A DNA stretch of 64,000 bases from Muribaculaceae bacterium. GTDB lineage: Bacteria; Bacteroidota; Bacteroidia; Bacteroidales; Muribaculaceae. The notes beneath the pieces were generated by a model. That model searched no databases. It worked only from the letters and a program-made list of their open reading frames with translations, and had not been told where the DNA came from. The position numbers and the translations under genes are program-made. This document shows positions 42,042 to 50,462 of the stretch, piece by piece. Every line of letters starts with the position of its first letter. The stretch's first letter is position 1. The stretch spans positions 1-64,000 of the forward strand of contig JAIDSM010000123.1 in assembly GCA_029061225.1 (NCBI GenBank), given 5' to 3'.

Positions 42042-43340
42042 ATGAAGAAAATCTTTACTCTCGCAGCAGCTGCCGCAATGGTTTTCAGCGTATCAGCTGA
42101 AACTGTCTTCCTCGCCAATCCCGGTAAGCTCAAACAGAATGTACTCTCCGGAACAGAATTAGGAGCCGACGTACCGGAAGGTTTCTCAATGCAGTGCATG
42201 AACACTGAGAAAAAACTTGAGAGCGGCAACGAGTTCACAATCGATGATACTAAATACCGCGCCATAAAGTTTTCCAACGGTGCTGAAAACACCGTTACTC
42301 TTCCCGAGGGCTATGTAGCAACGAAAGTAACTTTCTACACCACCATCAACAAAGATGCTGCAACCGACCGTCCTTGCTACTGGGCAGAGGTGGCAGGAAC
42401 CACCTATACACTTGAGGACAACAACGGAATTATCGAGTCTTTCAAGAACTATGAGAATCCCAATATCCAGTCTTTTGACATTCCCAATCTCAATGTCTTT
42501 ACCTTTAAGAATACCGGTGAACAGCCTCTTGCAGTACTTGAGGTAACTTACAAAGAAGCTGGATCCGAGGTAGATCCGACTCCTGACGCGCTGATGTCAT
42601 GGGACTTCACAAAGTGGAGCGACGCTACCGTTGCAAACCTCAAGGCTGGTGCAAACTGGTCTGACATTGAAAAAGCTGACGCAACTGAACCGACAGCAAA
42701 GTCAAAAGACAACTGCTTCTGGCAGGTTAATTATTCAGAAGGCCTATCACCTGAAAAGTACGTGATGGCCAACGATGTTGTCATCGAGGAACTCAAAGGT
42801 CTCGTTTACACAAACCAGAAAACCCAGCGTTCACTTGCAATCGCAGTAAACTACCCTGATCCAGACCCCTCAAAAGATTTCGGTCCCTATCACGGCCCTG
42901 CTTATCTCTGGCTCGGCAGCAAGGAAGTCAACTATTTCATCATCCCCGGCGTACCTGCTGGCGCAATAATCAAAATGGGCGTAGAGTCACACAAGATCAC
43001 TGACGCACGTGGCGTAGTGCTTTCCATCGGAGAGAAGACACTCACCGCTCCTAACGGCGATGCAGTTGCAGTGCCCAAAACCTACGAAGAGCAGGAATGG
43101 CTTGTACCCGCTGATGCGGCAGAAAGTAATGACGTTCAGATTTACAACACAAATGGCTGCCATATCTACTTCATCACTGTGACCGCAGATTCAGGAACAA
43201 GTGCGGTTGAGAATGTAGCAATTGACGAAAACGCACCTGTAGAGTACTACAACCTTCAGGGTGTTCGCGTGGCCAACCCCGAGAACGGTCTCTATATCAA
43301 GCGTCAAGGCAACAAGACTGTGAAGGTGCTTGTGAAGTAA
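42042..43340 (+). CDS. Secreted protein with T9SS C-terminal domain
   Basis: This 432-residue protein has a signal peptide (about 1-20, ending VSAE). Two beta-rich halves follow, split by a 'GSEVDPTPDALMSWDFTKWS' linker; the second half resembles the 'W-D-F' type domains common in Prevotella and Bacteroides secreted proteins and has a lectin-like character, but no catalytic residues stand out. The sorting motif is 'VEYYNLQGVRVANPENGLYI', followed by a basic strand ending KVLVK. It is monocistronic with a terminator at 43367. Confidence 0.85.
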   Translation: MKKIFTLAAAAAMVFSVSAETVFLANPGKLKQNVLSGTELGADVPEGFSMQCMNTEKKLESGNEFTIDDTKYRAIKFSNGAENTVTLPEGYVATKVTFYTTINKDAATDRPCYWAEVAGTTYTLEDNNGIIESFKNYENPNIQSFDIPNLNVFTFKNTGEQPLAVLEVTYKEAGSEVDPTPDALMSWDFTKWSDATVANLKAGANWSDIEKADATEPTAKSKDNCFWQVNYSEGLSPEKYVMANDVVIEELKGLVYTNQKTQRSLAIAVNYPDPDPSKDFGPYHGPAYLWLGSKEVNYFIIPGVPAGAIIKMGVESHKITDARGVVLSIGEKTLTAPNGDAVAVPKTYEEQEWLVPADAAESNDVQIYNTNGCHIYFITVTADSGTSAVENVAIDENAPVEYYNLQGVRVANPENGLYIKRQGNKTVKVLVK

Positions 43341-43366
43341 GAAACCATAAATACATAATTTTAAAG

Positions 43367-43397
43367 GCGGATTCCAAATTGGGATCCGCTTTTTTTT
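43367..43397 (+). terminator. Intrinsic terminator of the 42042 gene
   Basis: A 9-bp stem (GCGGATTCC at 43367-43375 with GGGATCCGC at 43381-43389, one G-T pair) and an eight-T run. Confidence 0.87.
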
Positions 43398-43466
43398 ATG
43401 TATTACAAGACAAAGCATCTCTCCAAGCCGAATAAATCCACATGATACTGCGGGCGGTTGGGAACT

Positions 43467-45560
43467 TTAGGAGATGCGGGACCAGTCGATGGATTTGGCA
43501 AAGCGCCGCTGGAGCTCGGCGTTGAGGATGGCGATGCTTTGGGAGGTCAGGAGCATTTTGCCGTCGAGGAGACGCATGGCAGTGTCGCGGGCCTGACTGA
43601 CTATCTGGCCGTCACGGGCGAGGTTGGAGACCTTAAGATTGAAGGCGATGCCTGACTGCTGTGTGCCTTCCATGTCGCCGGGGCCACGCAATTTCATGTC
43701 AGCCTCGGAAATAAGGAATCCGTCAGTGGTTTCCGTCATGATCGACAGACGTTTCTTTGTCTCCTGTCCGATCTGATACTTGCTCATGAGGATGCAGTAG
43801 CTGAGCTCCGCACCGCGCCCTACCCTACCACGCAGCTGATGGAGCTGAGAGAGTCCGAAACGCTCGGCATTCTCGATAATCATAACCGAGGCGTTGGGGA
43901 CGTTGACACCGACCTCTATCACGGTAGTAGCCACCAATATCTTGGTCTCTCCTGATGCGAATTTCTGCATCTGGAAGTCCTTCTCGGCCGGCTTCATCTT
44001 TCCATGAACAAGGCTCACCCCAACTCCCGGGAAAATACGACGTATGCGCTCATATCCCTCCTCGGCCGACTTCATGTCGATCTTCTCGCTTTCCTGAATA
44101 AGCGGATAGACGATATAAGCCTGTCGTCCTTTCTGAATCTCGTTCCATAGATGACGGTAGACCTCGTTACGGTTGTCATCGTAGCGGAGCCATGTCTGAA
44201 TGGGCTTGCGGCCGGGTGGGAGTTCGTCGATCACACTGACGTCAAGATCTCCATAGACAGTCATGGCGAGGGTACGGGGAATTGGGGTCGCCGTCATCAC
44301 CAGGACATGCGGCGGGACGACCCCCTTCTTCCACAGGCGAGCACGCTGCGCGACGCCGAAGCGGTGCTGCTCATCAATCACCGCAACCCCAAGATCGCGA
44401 AACTCGACATTATCCTCGATAAGGGCGTGGGTACCGACAAGCATATGGATGGAGCCATCGGCGAGTCCTTCCGCAATTCGGCGGCGCTCCTTCGTACGGG
44501 TGCTGCCGGTCAGCAACGCAGTGCCGATACCGAGGGGCTCCGCCCACTTAGCCAATGCCTCGGCATGCTGAGAGGCGAGAATCTCCGTGGGAGCCATCAA
44601 TGCGGCCTGCTTTCCATTGTCGACGGCGAGAAGCATAGTCATAAACGCAACCAATGTCTTTCCGCTGCCCACGTCGCCCTGCAGCAGACGGTTCATCTGC
44701 CGACCGGTGCGCATATCCTCACGTATCTCCTTGAGGACACGCTTCTGCGCACCCGTCAAGGGGAAAGGCACGACTTCAGAATAGAACTTATTGAAAAGGG
44801 GACCGACTTTCGTAAAGACATGGCCCTGCAACTGAAGATTTCTCCTGCGCGAGAACTCAAGGATATGCAGCTCAAGATAGAACAGTTCCTCAAACTTCAT
44901 ACGCTCAGTAGCCTTCTGAAGCGCCTGCATAGACACAGGACGATGCATGTTGCGCATCGCCTCATCGAGCGGCATCAACGAACGCTCGCGCATCACCTCA
45001 ACGGGCAATGTCTCAGGGATGGAGCCTACAGGCATCGAATCGAGAAGATTGGCGGTGAGCGTCTGCATAAGGCGCGTGGTGAAGCCACGCTTTCGGAGGG
45101 TATCGGTGAGACCATAGACACCGCGCAGTCCCTGCGGAGGAAATTCGGGATCGAAGACCTCAATCTCGGGGTGCACGAACTGCCAAGCATTGTATTTGAA
45201 GGCCGGTTTTCCGAATAGGACATAGACAACTCCGGGACGATACATGCCGGCGATAGTCTGGATTTTGGAAAACCAAGTGACCTGACAGAGGCGGTCGCCA
45301 TCGGTAAAAGTAGCGGTCAGACGCTGCTTACGACCCTCACCCTCCTTGGTAAAGTTGACGAACTGACCTTTAATCTGAATATAGGGCATCTCTGTGCCGT
45401 AAAGGTCACGGATACGGTAGAATCGGGATCGGTCTACGTGGCGGGTAGGGAAATAATGGAGGAGATCGGCGCAAGTGTGTATGTCGAGTTCGGAGGCAAG
45501 GAGCTTCGCCCTTGCCTCGCCGACACCCTTCAAATATTTAATGCTTAATTCATAATTCAT
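43467..45560 (-). CDS. recG: ATP-dependent DNA helicase RecG
   Basis: RecG unwinds and regresses stalled replication forks and branch-migrates Holliday junctions. It is about 697 residues, full length. An N-terminal wedge/OB domain ('YIQIKGQFVNFTKEG' and 'YVLFGKPAFKYNAWQFVHPE') is followed by the SF2 motifs: Walker A 'LLQGDVGSGKTLVA', DEQH box 'VAVIDEQHRFGVAQR', motif III 'VMTATPIPRTLAM' and motif VI 'QLRGRVGRG'. The frame extends to an ATG at 45572. The ATG at 45560 begins MNYEL, encoded by the AATTATGAATTA repeat, and both starts lie at the edge of that repeat. The 'YLKGVGEARA' line is the normal N-terminus. Confidence 0.97.
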   Translation of the reverse strand: MNYELSIKYLKGVGEARAKLLASELDIHTCADLLHYFPTRHVDRSRFYRIRDLYGTEMPYIQIKGQFVNFTKEGEGRKQRLTATFTDGDRLCQVTWFSKIQTIAGMYRPGVVYVLFGKPAFKYNAWQFVHPEIEVFDPEFPPQGLRGVYGLTDTLRKRGFTTRLMQTLTANLLDSMPVGSIPETLPVEVMRERSLMPLDEAMRNMHRPVSMQALQKATERMKFEELFYLELHILEFSRRRNLQLQGHVFTKVGPLFNKFYSEVVPFPLTGAQKRVLKEIREDMRTGRQMNRLLQGDVGSGKTLVAFMTMLLAVDNGKQAALMAPTEILASQHAEALAKWAEPLGIGTALLTGSTRTKERRRIAEGLADGSIHMLVGTHALIEDNVEFRDLGVAVIDEQHRFGVAQRARLWKKGVVPPHVLVMTATPIPRTLAMTVYGDLDVSVIDELPPGRKPIQTWLRYDDNRNEVYRHLWNEIQKGRQAYIVYPLIQESEKIDMKSAEEGYERIRRIFPGVGVSLVHGKMKPAEKDFQMQKFASGETKILVATTVIEVGVNVPNASVMIIENAERFGLSQLHQLRGRVGRGAELSYCILMSKYQIGQETKKRLSIMTETTDGFLISEADMKLRGPGDMEGTQQSGIAFNLKVSNLARDGQIVSQARDTAMRLLDGKMLLTSQSIAILNAELQRRFAKSIDWSRIS

Positions 45561-45708
45561 AATCTTCACCAATTCATAATGCTTAATTCACAATTCATAA
45601 TGATCTACAGCGGCAATAAATTTCAATCCTGAGAAATTCTGCATTATGACTTGCTTTATCTTGGGCAAAGCCAATTATGCATTGTGCATTATGAATTATG
45701 AATTATCT
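45543..45708. repeat. AT-rich repeat tract (AATTCATAAT / CATTATGAATTATG phrase)
   Basis: The 130-bp gap between recG and the GH89 gene is mainly AATTCATAAT phrases in two blocks (45543-45600, 45660-45708). The first block extends into the recG start; the second touches the GH89 stop. Confidence 0.75.
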
Positions 45709-47949
45709 GCACAGGTAGTCGAGGACTTCGAGGGAGATGGCTACTGGATCGCCTTCGGGGGCTGAGGAGTAGCCACCGGTCTGCGTAGTCCAGGGTTCCT
45801 CCATGGCATACCAGTCGATCACAGGCGCAGAGGGGAGCGCCATGGCAAAGAGTTCGGAAGAGGTCTTGTTGGCGTTGGGACCGGCACCAAGCGCGTCAGG
45901 ACGCGGTCCGGCATCCTCGGCCATCTGAGCGGCAAGCGCATCCATCCATGCCTTCCAACGGGGATAATAAAAATCCTTCAGAAGGCCTTGCCACTCCTTG
46001 TTGGCGTAGTCGCGTAGACCACCATTGTCGGCACATTCGCGGTTGCCCCATGTAGTAATCTGGGTGCGGGCGTTCCATTCATACTGATCCTTCTCGGCTG
46101 GAGTCGTGCCGCGTTTGCGGGCTGCTTCCGTCCATGAGCCGAGGCGGAACTCGGGACGTGTGCCGAGCAAACGGTCCTGCAACAGGAGCATATCGAGAAA
46201 CTTCTTAGAAGACTCGTCGAAATCCTTGCGTGAGAAAGTGCGATAGTCAGACATCGCGCGCTGATACTGCCTGCGCCCCTGATCGGCAAGAGCCTGACGG
46301 GTGAAGTCTACGAGATCGTACTCGTAGTTGTTGTTGCCTCTCATACGGTCGGCAGCCTTCGCCATCAGGCGTGCAGCCTCGAGGGTAGTAGCGGGATCAT
46401 AATAGTTTCGCATCTTCGACCATGACTTCACCTGGAAATTATTGAGCGAAGGGCGACCGCAGAAGATACTCTCATGAGGACCCTGCTGATTGTTGCCGAG
46501 GGGACAGTTGTAGATTCCATCAGCGAGGATCTTCCAGGCAGCCCGGATATCAGGGTCATCGACACCATAGCGAGCCTTTACATAACCATCGAGCCATTCC
46601 TCCTTAGTCGGAACATTGTCACCGAGCCAAGGAAGCTCACACATAAGCTCGAACATCACGGGGTTGTTGCCGGAACCTTCCATAGTAAGCCCCATACCTT
46701 TCATGTTGCGGGCGAGCGGGTTAGTCTTAGTCTCGCGGAAATTATTAAGGAGCTGATCCATACGCCCATGAAGCCCGACGTTAGCGCCGAAATTTTCCAA
46801 CATGCAGAAGAGCCATGTATGGTCGTCATAGCCGTTGTCACGTTTCCAGACGGAGGGGATGCCCCACATGGGACGACATTCCGAGAAGAGATCGAGAATG
46901 ATCAGTTCACCGGGCTGCAGTGCCTCAAGCATCTGAGGACGGGGGTTCTCCGTCCAGCCCTGTATCACCCACTTCGCATCGGGATTGCAACGTTTCATAG
47001 CCTTCATCAGTTTAGCACCGGCCTCACCGTAGTCGACATCAACGTCGTTCATCTCATGGAAGGGATCCATGGAGTAGTATTTCGCCTTGCCGTAGAGTTT
47101 TGTAAGCTCATCATAGTAAATATCCGCGATTTCATCAAACTTCGGATCGGTCGGCAGGAGATTGGATGGGCGGACATAACCGTTCCAGGGGTTACCCTCT
47201 ATCACGTCGAGACCAAGACGCGAGGCCGCATCGTGGGGCATCATGCCGCAGTAGCCGGGAAGTACCGGAGTCATACCGAGTGAGTTCATGCGGGCAAGAA
47301 TCTTCTTCTGCAGCTTCTCCTGATCCTTATACCAGGATTCCGGGAGAGGACCTCCCCACCCTTCGAGATTGTTCATCGCCCACCATGCAAGGAAAGCGGG
47401 ACCGGCGATGAACTCCCCTACCTCCTTGTCGGAATAGCCGAGGCGGAGAAGCATGTTGCGCCACGCCGACTCCATACCTACGATGGCAAGAGGCATGTTG
47501 ATGCCATGAAGCGCCATCCAGTCGATTTCTTTCTCCCATCGCTCCCAATCCCAGAAGGGCATGGAGTAGGAGAATGTGCAATAGTTGAAATCATAGCGCA
47601 TCGTCAACGGGGTTTCCTTGCGTACGGGGTCCGTAACTGAGGGAAGCACATCGGGGAGGGAAGCCTGCATATTGTTCCATGTCAGGTTGATTCCACAGAA
47701 ATGCTTCAGATACCAGTTGAGGCCTGTAGCCACCGACACAGAAGTGTTGCCGACGATATGTGGACGGCCGTCCTTCATCGTTATCTCGAAGAAGTCGGTA
47801 TCTGGCGTGGCAGACTTCTGCAGTTCGAAGGATATACGACCTTTCGAACCTGGAGCAATTCTCTCAAGGAGCGCCTCGGAGGCCTTGTCGCGCGCGGCAA
47901 GGGCCAGCATCGGAAATAGTAAAAGCAGATATATCAGTATTTTTTTCAT
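45703..47949 (-). CDS. Secreted alpha-N-acetylglucosaminidase (GH89)
   Basis: The protein is about 748 residues and would cleave terminal alpha-GlcNAc from mucin O-glycans or heparan-type glycans. From the ATG at 47949 it has a signal peptide (about 1-19, ending LALAA); 28 upstream in-frame residues lack a good start context. A short N-terminal domain precedes the TIM barrel: 'MRYDFNYCTFSYSMPFWDW', 'ALHGINMPLAIVGMESAW', 'YYSMDPFHEMNDVDVD' (candidate acid/base Glu) and 'GLTMEGSGNNPVMFELMCEL' (second catalytic Glu region), then a helical C-terminal domain. Order and length match the NAGLU family. It is divergent from a ManC-like gene. Confidence 0.95.
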   Translation of the reverse strand: MKKILIYLLLLFPMLALAARDKASEALLERIAPGSKGRISFELQKSATPDTDFFEITMKDGRPHIVGNTSVSVATGLNWYLKHFCGINLTWNNMQASLPDVLPSVTDPVRKETPLTMRYDFNYCTFSYSMPFWDWERWEKEIDWMALHGINMPLAIVGMESAWRNMLLRLGYSDKEVGEFIAGPAFLAWWAMNNLEGWGGPLPESWYKDQEKLQKKILARMNSLGMTPVLPGYCGMMPHDAASRLGLDVIEGNPWNGYVRPSNLLPTDPKFDEIADIYYDELTKLYGKAKYYSMDPFHEMNDVDVDYGEAGAKLMKAMKRCNPDAKWVIQGWTENPRPQMLEALQPGELIILDLFSECRPMWGIPSVWKRDNGYDDHTWLFCMLENFGANVGLHGRMDQLLNNFRETKTNPLARNMKGMGLTMEGSGNNPVMFELMCELPWLGDNVPTKEEWLDGYVKARYGVDDPDIRAAWKILADGIYNCPLGNNQQGPHESIFCGRPSLNNFQVKSWSKMRNYYDPATTLEAARLMAKAADRMRGNNNYEYDLVDFTRQALADQGRRQYQRAMSDYRTFSRKDFDESSKKFLDMLLLQDRLLGTRPEFRLGSWTEAARKRGTTPAEKDQYEWNARTQITTWGNRECADNGGLRDYANKEWQGLLKDFYYPRWKAWMDALAAQMAEDAGPRPDALGAGPNANKTSSELFAMALPSAPVIDWYAMEEPWTTQTGGYSSAPEGDPVAISLEVLDYLCR

Positions 47950-47979
47950 TATAAGCTTGATGAATATCGGGATTTTTTG

Positions 47980-48019
47980 CAAAGATAATAAAAAAGATGG
48001 GATTTTTTGTGTATCTTTG
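47980..48019. promoter_or_regulatory. Back-to-back divergent -7 elements between GH89 and ManC-like genes
   Basis: TATCTTTG on the minus strand (complement of 47980-47987) would serve GH89 and TATCTTTG on the plus strand (48012-48019) the nucleotidyltransferase. They are 24 bp apart; -33 elements are weak, and the two promoters overlap. Confidence 0.55.
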
Positions 48020-48048
48020 TGAATTAATACCAAAAATTGACCAAAGAT

Positions 48049-49029
48049 ATGAAGATAATACTTCTTTCAGGAGGCTCGGGCAAGAGACTTTTGCCCCTCT
48101 ACAACGATGTTAGATCGAAACATTTCCTGCAGGTGCTTGATACACCCGACGGGAGGAAGGAGTCTATGATCCAGCGCGTAGTGCGCCAGATTGAGGCAAC
48201 CGGAAACGCCGACGGCATCGTCGTGGCTACCGGTGAGGCCCAAGCCAGCTATGTCAAAGACCAGCTCGGACGCAGCATAGGGATTGTGACCGAACCATGC
48301 CGCCGCGACACATTCCCCGCGATAGCCCTCTCCTGCTCCTATCTCGCATCCGAAGGCACCGACTATGATGAACCTGTAATCGTCATGCCCTGCGACACCT
48401 ATGCAGACGACTCCTATTTCGAGACTGTCTGCCACATGGCTGAGGCAGTCAAAAGGGGCGACGCAGAACTGATACTGATGGGTATCACGCCTACTTATCC
48501 CTCCGAGAAATTCGGATACATCGTACCTGTGAAAGGAGCGAAGGATGACGGCAAGGCAATGCCGGTAGAACGATTTACCGAAAAGCCCAACGTAGCTACA
48601 GCGGAAAAGCTTCTTGAGGAGGGTGCCTTATGGAACGGCGGCGTATTCGCGTTCCGCCTCGGATACCTGATGAAGATAGTGGAGAAATACATGCCGGGCA
48701 AAGACTTCAAACAGATTCATGCAGACTACGAGCAATTCCCGAAGATCAGTTTCGACTACGAGGTAGTGGAGAAAGCGAAGTCCGTAGGAGTACTACCCTA
48801 TGCCGGCGAATGGCGCGACTTGGGAACATGGAACACACTGACCGAGAAGCTTCCGTCAGAGACAGAAGGAGCGGCACGGCTTCATGACTGCGAGAACACA
48901 CATGTGGTCAATGAGCTCGGGATACCGGTGCTGGGACTTGGACTGAAGGATATAGTGGTAGTAGTGTCGCCGGAGGGAATCCTCGTGTCTAAGAAATCGG
49001 ATTCGGAGAAGCTTAAGAGCTTACTTTAA
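48049..49029 (+). CDS. Mannose-1-phosphate guanylyltransferase-like nucleotidyltransferase
   Basis: This enzyme has about 326 residues and lacks the C-terminal cupin of bifunctional ManC/AlgA. The nucleotide-binding signature is 'ILLSGGSGKRLLPL' (residues 3-16), with 'VIVMPCDTYADD' and 'ERFTEKPNVATAEKLLEEGA' followed by WNGGVFAF as in GDP-mannose pyrophosphorylases. It would make an activated sugar (GDP-mannose likely, other NDP-sugars possible) for surface glycans. Start: the ATG at 48049 is preferred over a TTG at 48037. It diverges from the GH89 gene with overlapping promoters. Confidence 0.88.
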   Translation: MKIILLSGGSGKRLLPLYNDVRSKHFLQVLDTPDGRKESMIQRVVRQIEATGNADGIVVATGEAQASYVKDQLGRSIGIVTEPCRRDTFPAIALSCSYLASEGTDYDEPVIVMPCDTYADDSYFETVCHMAEAVKRGDAELILMGITPTYPSEKFGYIVPVKGAKDDGKAMPVERFTEKPNVATAEKLLEEGALWNGGVFAFRLGYLMKIVEKYMPGKDFKQIHADYEQFPKISFDYEVVEKAKSVGVLPYAGEWRDLGTWNTLTEKLPSETEGAARLHDCENTHVVNELGIPVLGLGLKDIVVVVSPEGILVSKKSDSEKLKSLL

Positions 49030-49062
49030 TTCATAATGCATAATTCATAATGCATAATTATA
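49028..49062. repeat. AT-rich repeat (AATTCATAATGCATAATTCATAAT)
   Basis: Three to four copies of the phrase directly follow the ManC-like stop codon. Confidence 0.75.
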
Positions 49063-49088
49063 GCCTATGCGATTATCTGGTGATAGGC

Positions 49089-49113
49089 GGACGCACGGGG
49101 CGTACGTCCCTAC
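49089..49113. repeat. Palindromic intergenic repeat (GGACGCACG type)
   Basis: GGACGCACGGGGCGTACGTC followed by CCTAC. It lies between two convergent genes (ManC-like and TolC). Confidence 0.8.
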
Positions 49114-49135
49114 CTGTTGTATGCGGAGCTAATTC

Positions 49136-50443
49136 TCAATCACCGTTGTAGTGGCGGAGGATGCGGACGCGGAGCTGGCGTTCGTAGGAGGCCTGAAGAC
49201 GGTCGGCGACCGCGTTGATGTAGTCGGCCTTCGCCTTTTCATATTCGGTGGCATTCGCGCGCCCGTTGTCGTACTTCACGGTCATGGCGTCGAATGCCGC
49301 TTTTGTATTCTCCATGGCTGCCTGGGCGGCGCGTTGCTTGCTTTCAGCGGCTATCGCCTGCGCATGGGCGGTAGAGACTGTCTTATAGAGCTGCTGTCGG
49401 GTATTCTCAAGGTCAAGTTCGGAATTAAGCTGCTCGAGCCGGGCCCGGCTTATTGAGTTGCGTGTGGAGAAGCCATCGAAGATTGGGATATTTAGGGAAA
49501 ATCCTAAAGATTTGGCGAAATTATGGCGCATCTGAGCCGCAAAACCTTCGTTAGCAAAGCCGGAAGTCTTATAGTAGTTGGTGCCGAGGCCTGCATTGAA
49601 TGAAAGCGTAGGGAGGTAGCCTGACTTAGCCACTTCCACACTCTCTCCGGCAGCCTGCCTCCGGATTGCGGCAGCGCGGAGAGTATGGTTTGCCATCTGC
49701 ATGTTGGTCCAGACCTCGTCGAGCGATGGCATCGGCAGGTCTTCATGCGAAAGGGGAAGAATGTCGAACGAGCCGTCGCTTTCAAGATCGAGCAGATTGG
49801 CGAGATCGAGGAGTGCCATCACACTGTCGTTCTGAGCGTTGACAACAGTCAATTCGTCGCGGCTCACCTGCGCACGGGCCTCGAAAAGGTCAAGCTCCGG
49901 AATCTTACCGGCGTCAAGAAGTATCTCCCGCCTTTTCAGCTCATCCTTCGCCACCTCAAGACTCATGCGAGCCACTCCGAGGGCCTCGCGGGAATATAGA
50001 GCCTGCAGATAAGCGGCCATAACATTGATCGTCACATCATCCTTGGTAGCCTCCGACTGCTCTACGAGAGCCTTGAGTGAAGTCTCGGAATACTTCACCG
50101 AACGCACTACACGCAGCCCCTGAAAGAGAGGCAGGGAAAGCTGGGCGCCAACAGAAAAGGAATTTGTATTGCGGTTGGCATAGGTATTGTCGGCAGTGAG
50201 ACCACGACCGAAGCTGAAGTTTTCAGATCCGTAGCCACTGACATTTGGCAGGACACGGTCTTTAGCCTCGCGCACCGCCAGCTCGCCCTGACGGGCGGCA
50301 TTGATGCGCTGACGGATCTCGACATTGTGTGTCAGCGCATAGCTGATGCAGGAATCGAGCGACCAGGCCCGTTGGGCATGAAGCGGAGAGTGGAGAGCGG
50401 AGAGAAAAGCGAGGAGGAGAAAAGATAAGAGATAGTTTTTCAT
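49136..50443 (-). CDS. TolC-family outer-membrane efflux protein
   Basis: TolC-type channel of about 435 residues. A signal peptide starts at the ATG at 50443 (about 1-24, ending LHAQ); an in-frame extension to 50647 overlaps the preceding gene and is rejected. Two tandem TolC repeats are present: each has alpha-helical coiled coil ('REILLDAGKIPELDLFEARA', 'AAMENTKAAFDAMTVKYDNG') and beta strands ('SVGAQLSLPLFQGLRVVRSV', 'LGFSLNIPIFDGFSTRNSIS'). It would form the outer-membrane exit duct for the adaptor and ABC permeases encoded upstream. It is the last gene of the operon. Confidence 0.94.
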   Translation of the reverse strand: MKNYLLSFLLLAFLSALHSPLHAQRAWSLDSCISYALTHNVEIRQRINAARQGELAVREAKDRVLPNVSGYGSENFSFGRGLTADNTYANRNTNSFSVGAQLSLPLFQGLRVVRSVKYSETSLKALVEQSEATKDDVTINVMAAYLQALYSREALGVARMSLEVAKDELKRREILLDAGKIPELDLFEARAQVSRDELTVVNAQNDSVMALLDLANLLDLESDGSFDILPLSHEDLPMPSLDEVWTNMQMANHTLRAAAIRRQAAGESVEVAKSGYLPTLSFNAGLGTNYYKTSGFANEGFAAQMRHNFAKSLGFSLNIPIFDGFSTRNSISRARLEQLNSELDLENTRQQLYKTVSTAHAQAIAAESKQRAAQAAMENTKAAFDAMTVKYDNGRANATEYEKAKADYINAVADRLQASYERQLRVRILRHYNGD

Positions 50444-50462
50444 ATTTGCATGGAAGAAGTTA

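Noticed and set aside
44151..45218. 355-codon plus-strand frame opposite recG
   Set aside because: The minus strand carries all RecG helicase motifs; the antisense frame has no domain and no promoter.
45703..48033. GH89 gene starting at 48033
   Set aside because: The extra 28 residues precede an ideal signal peptide at 47949 and would overlap the divergent promoter.
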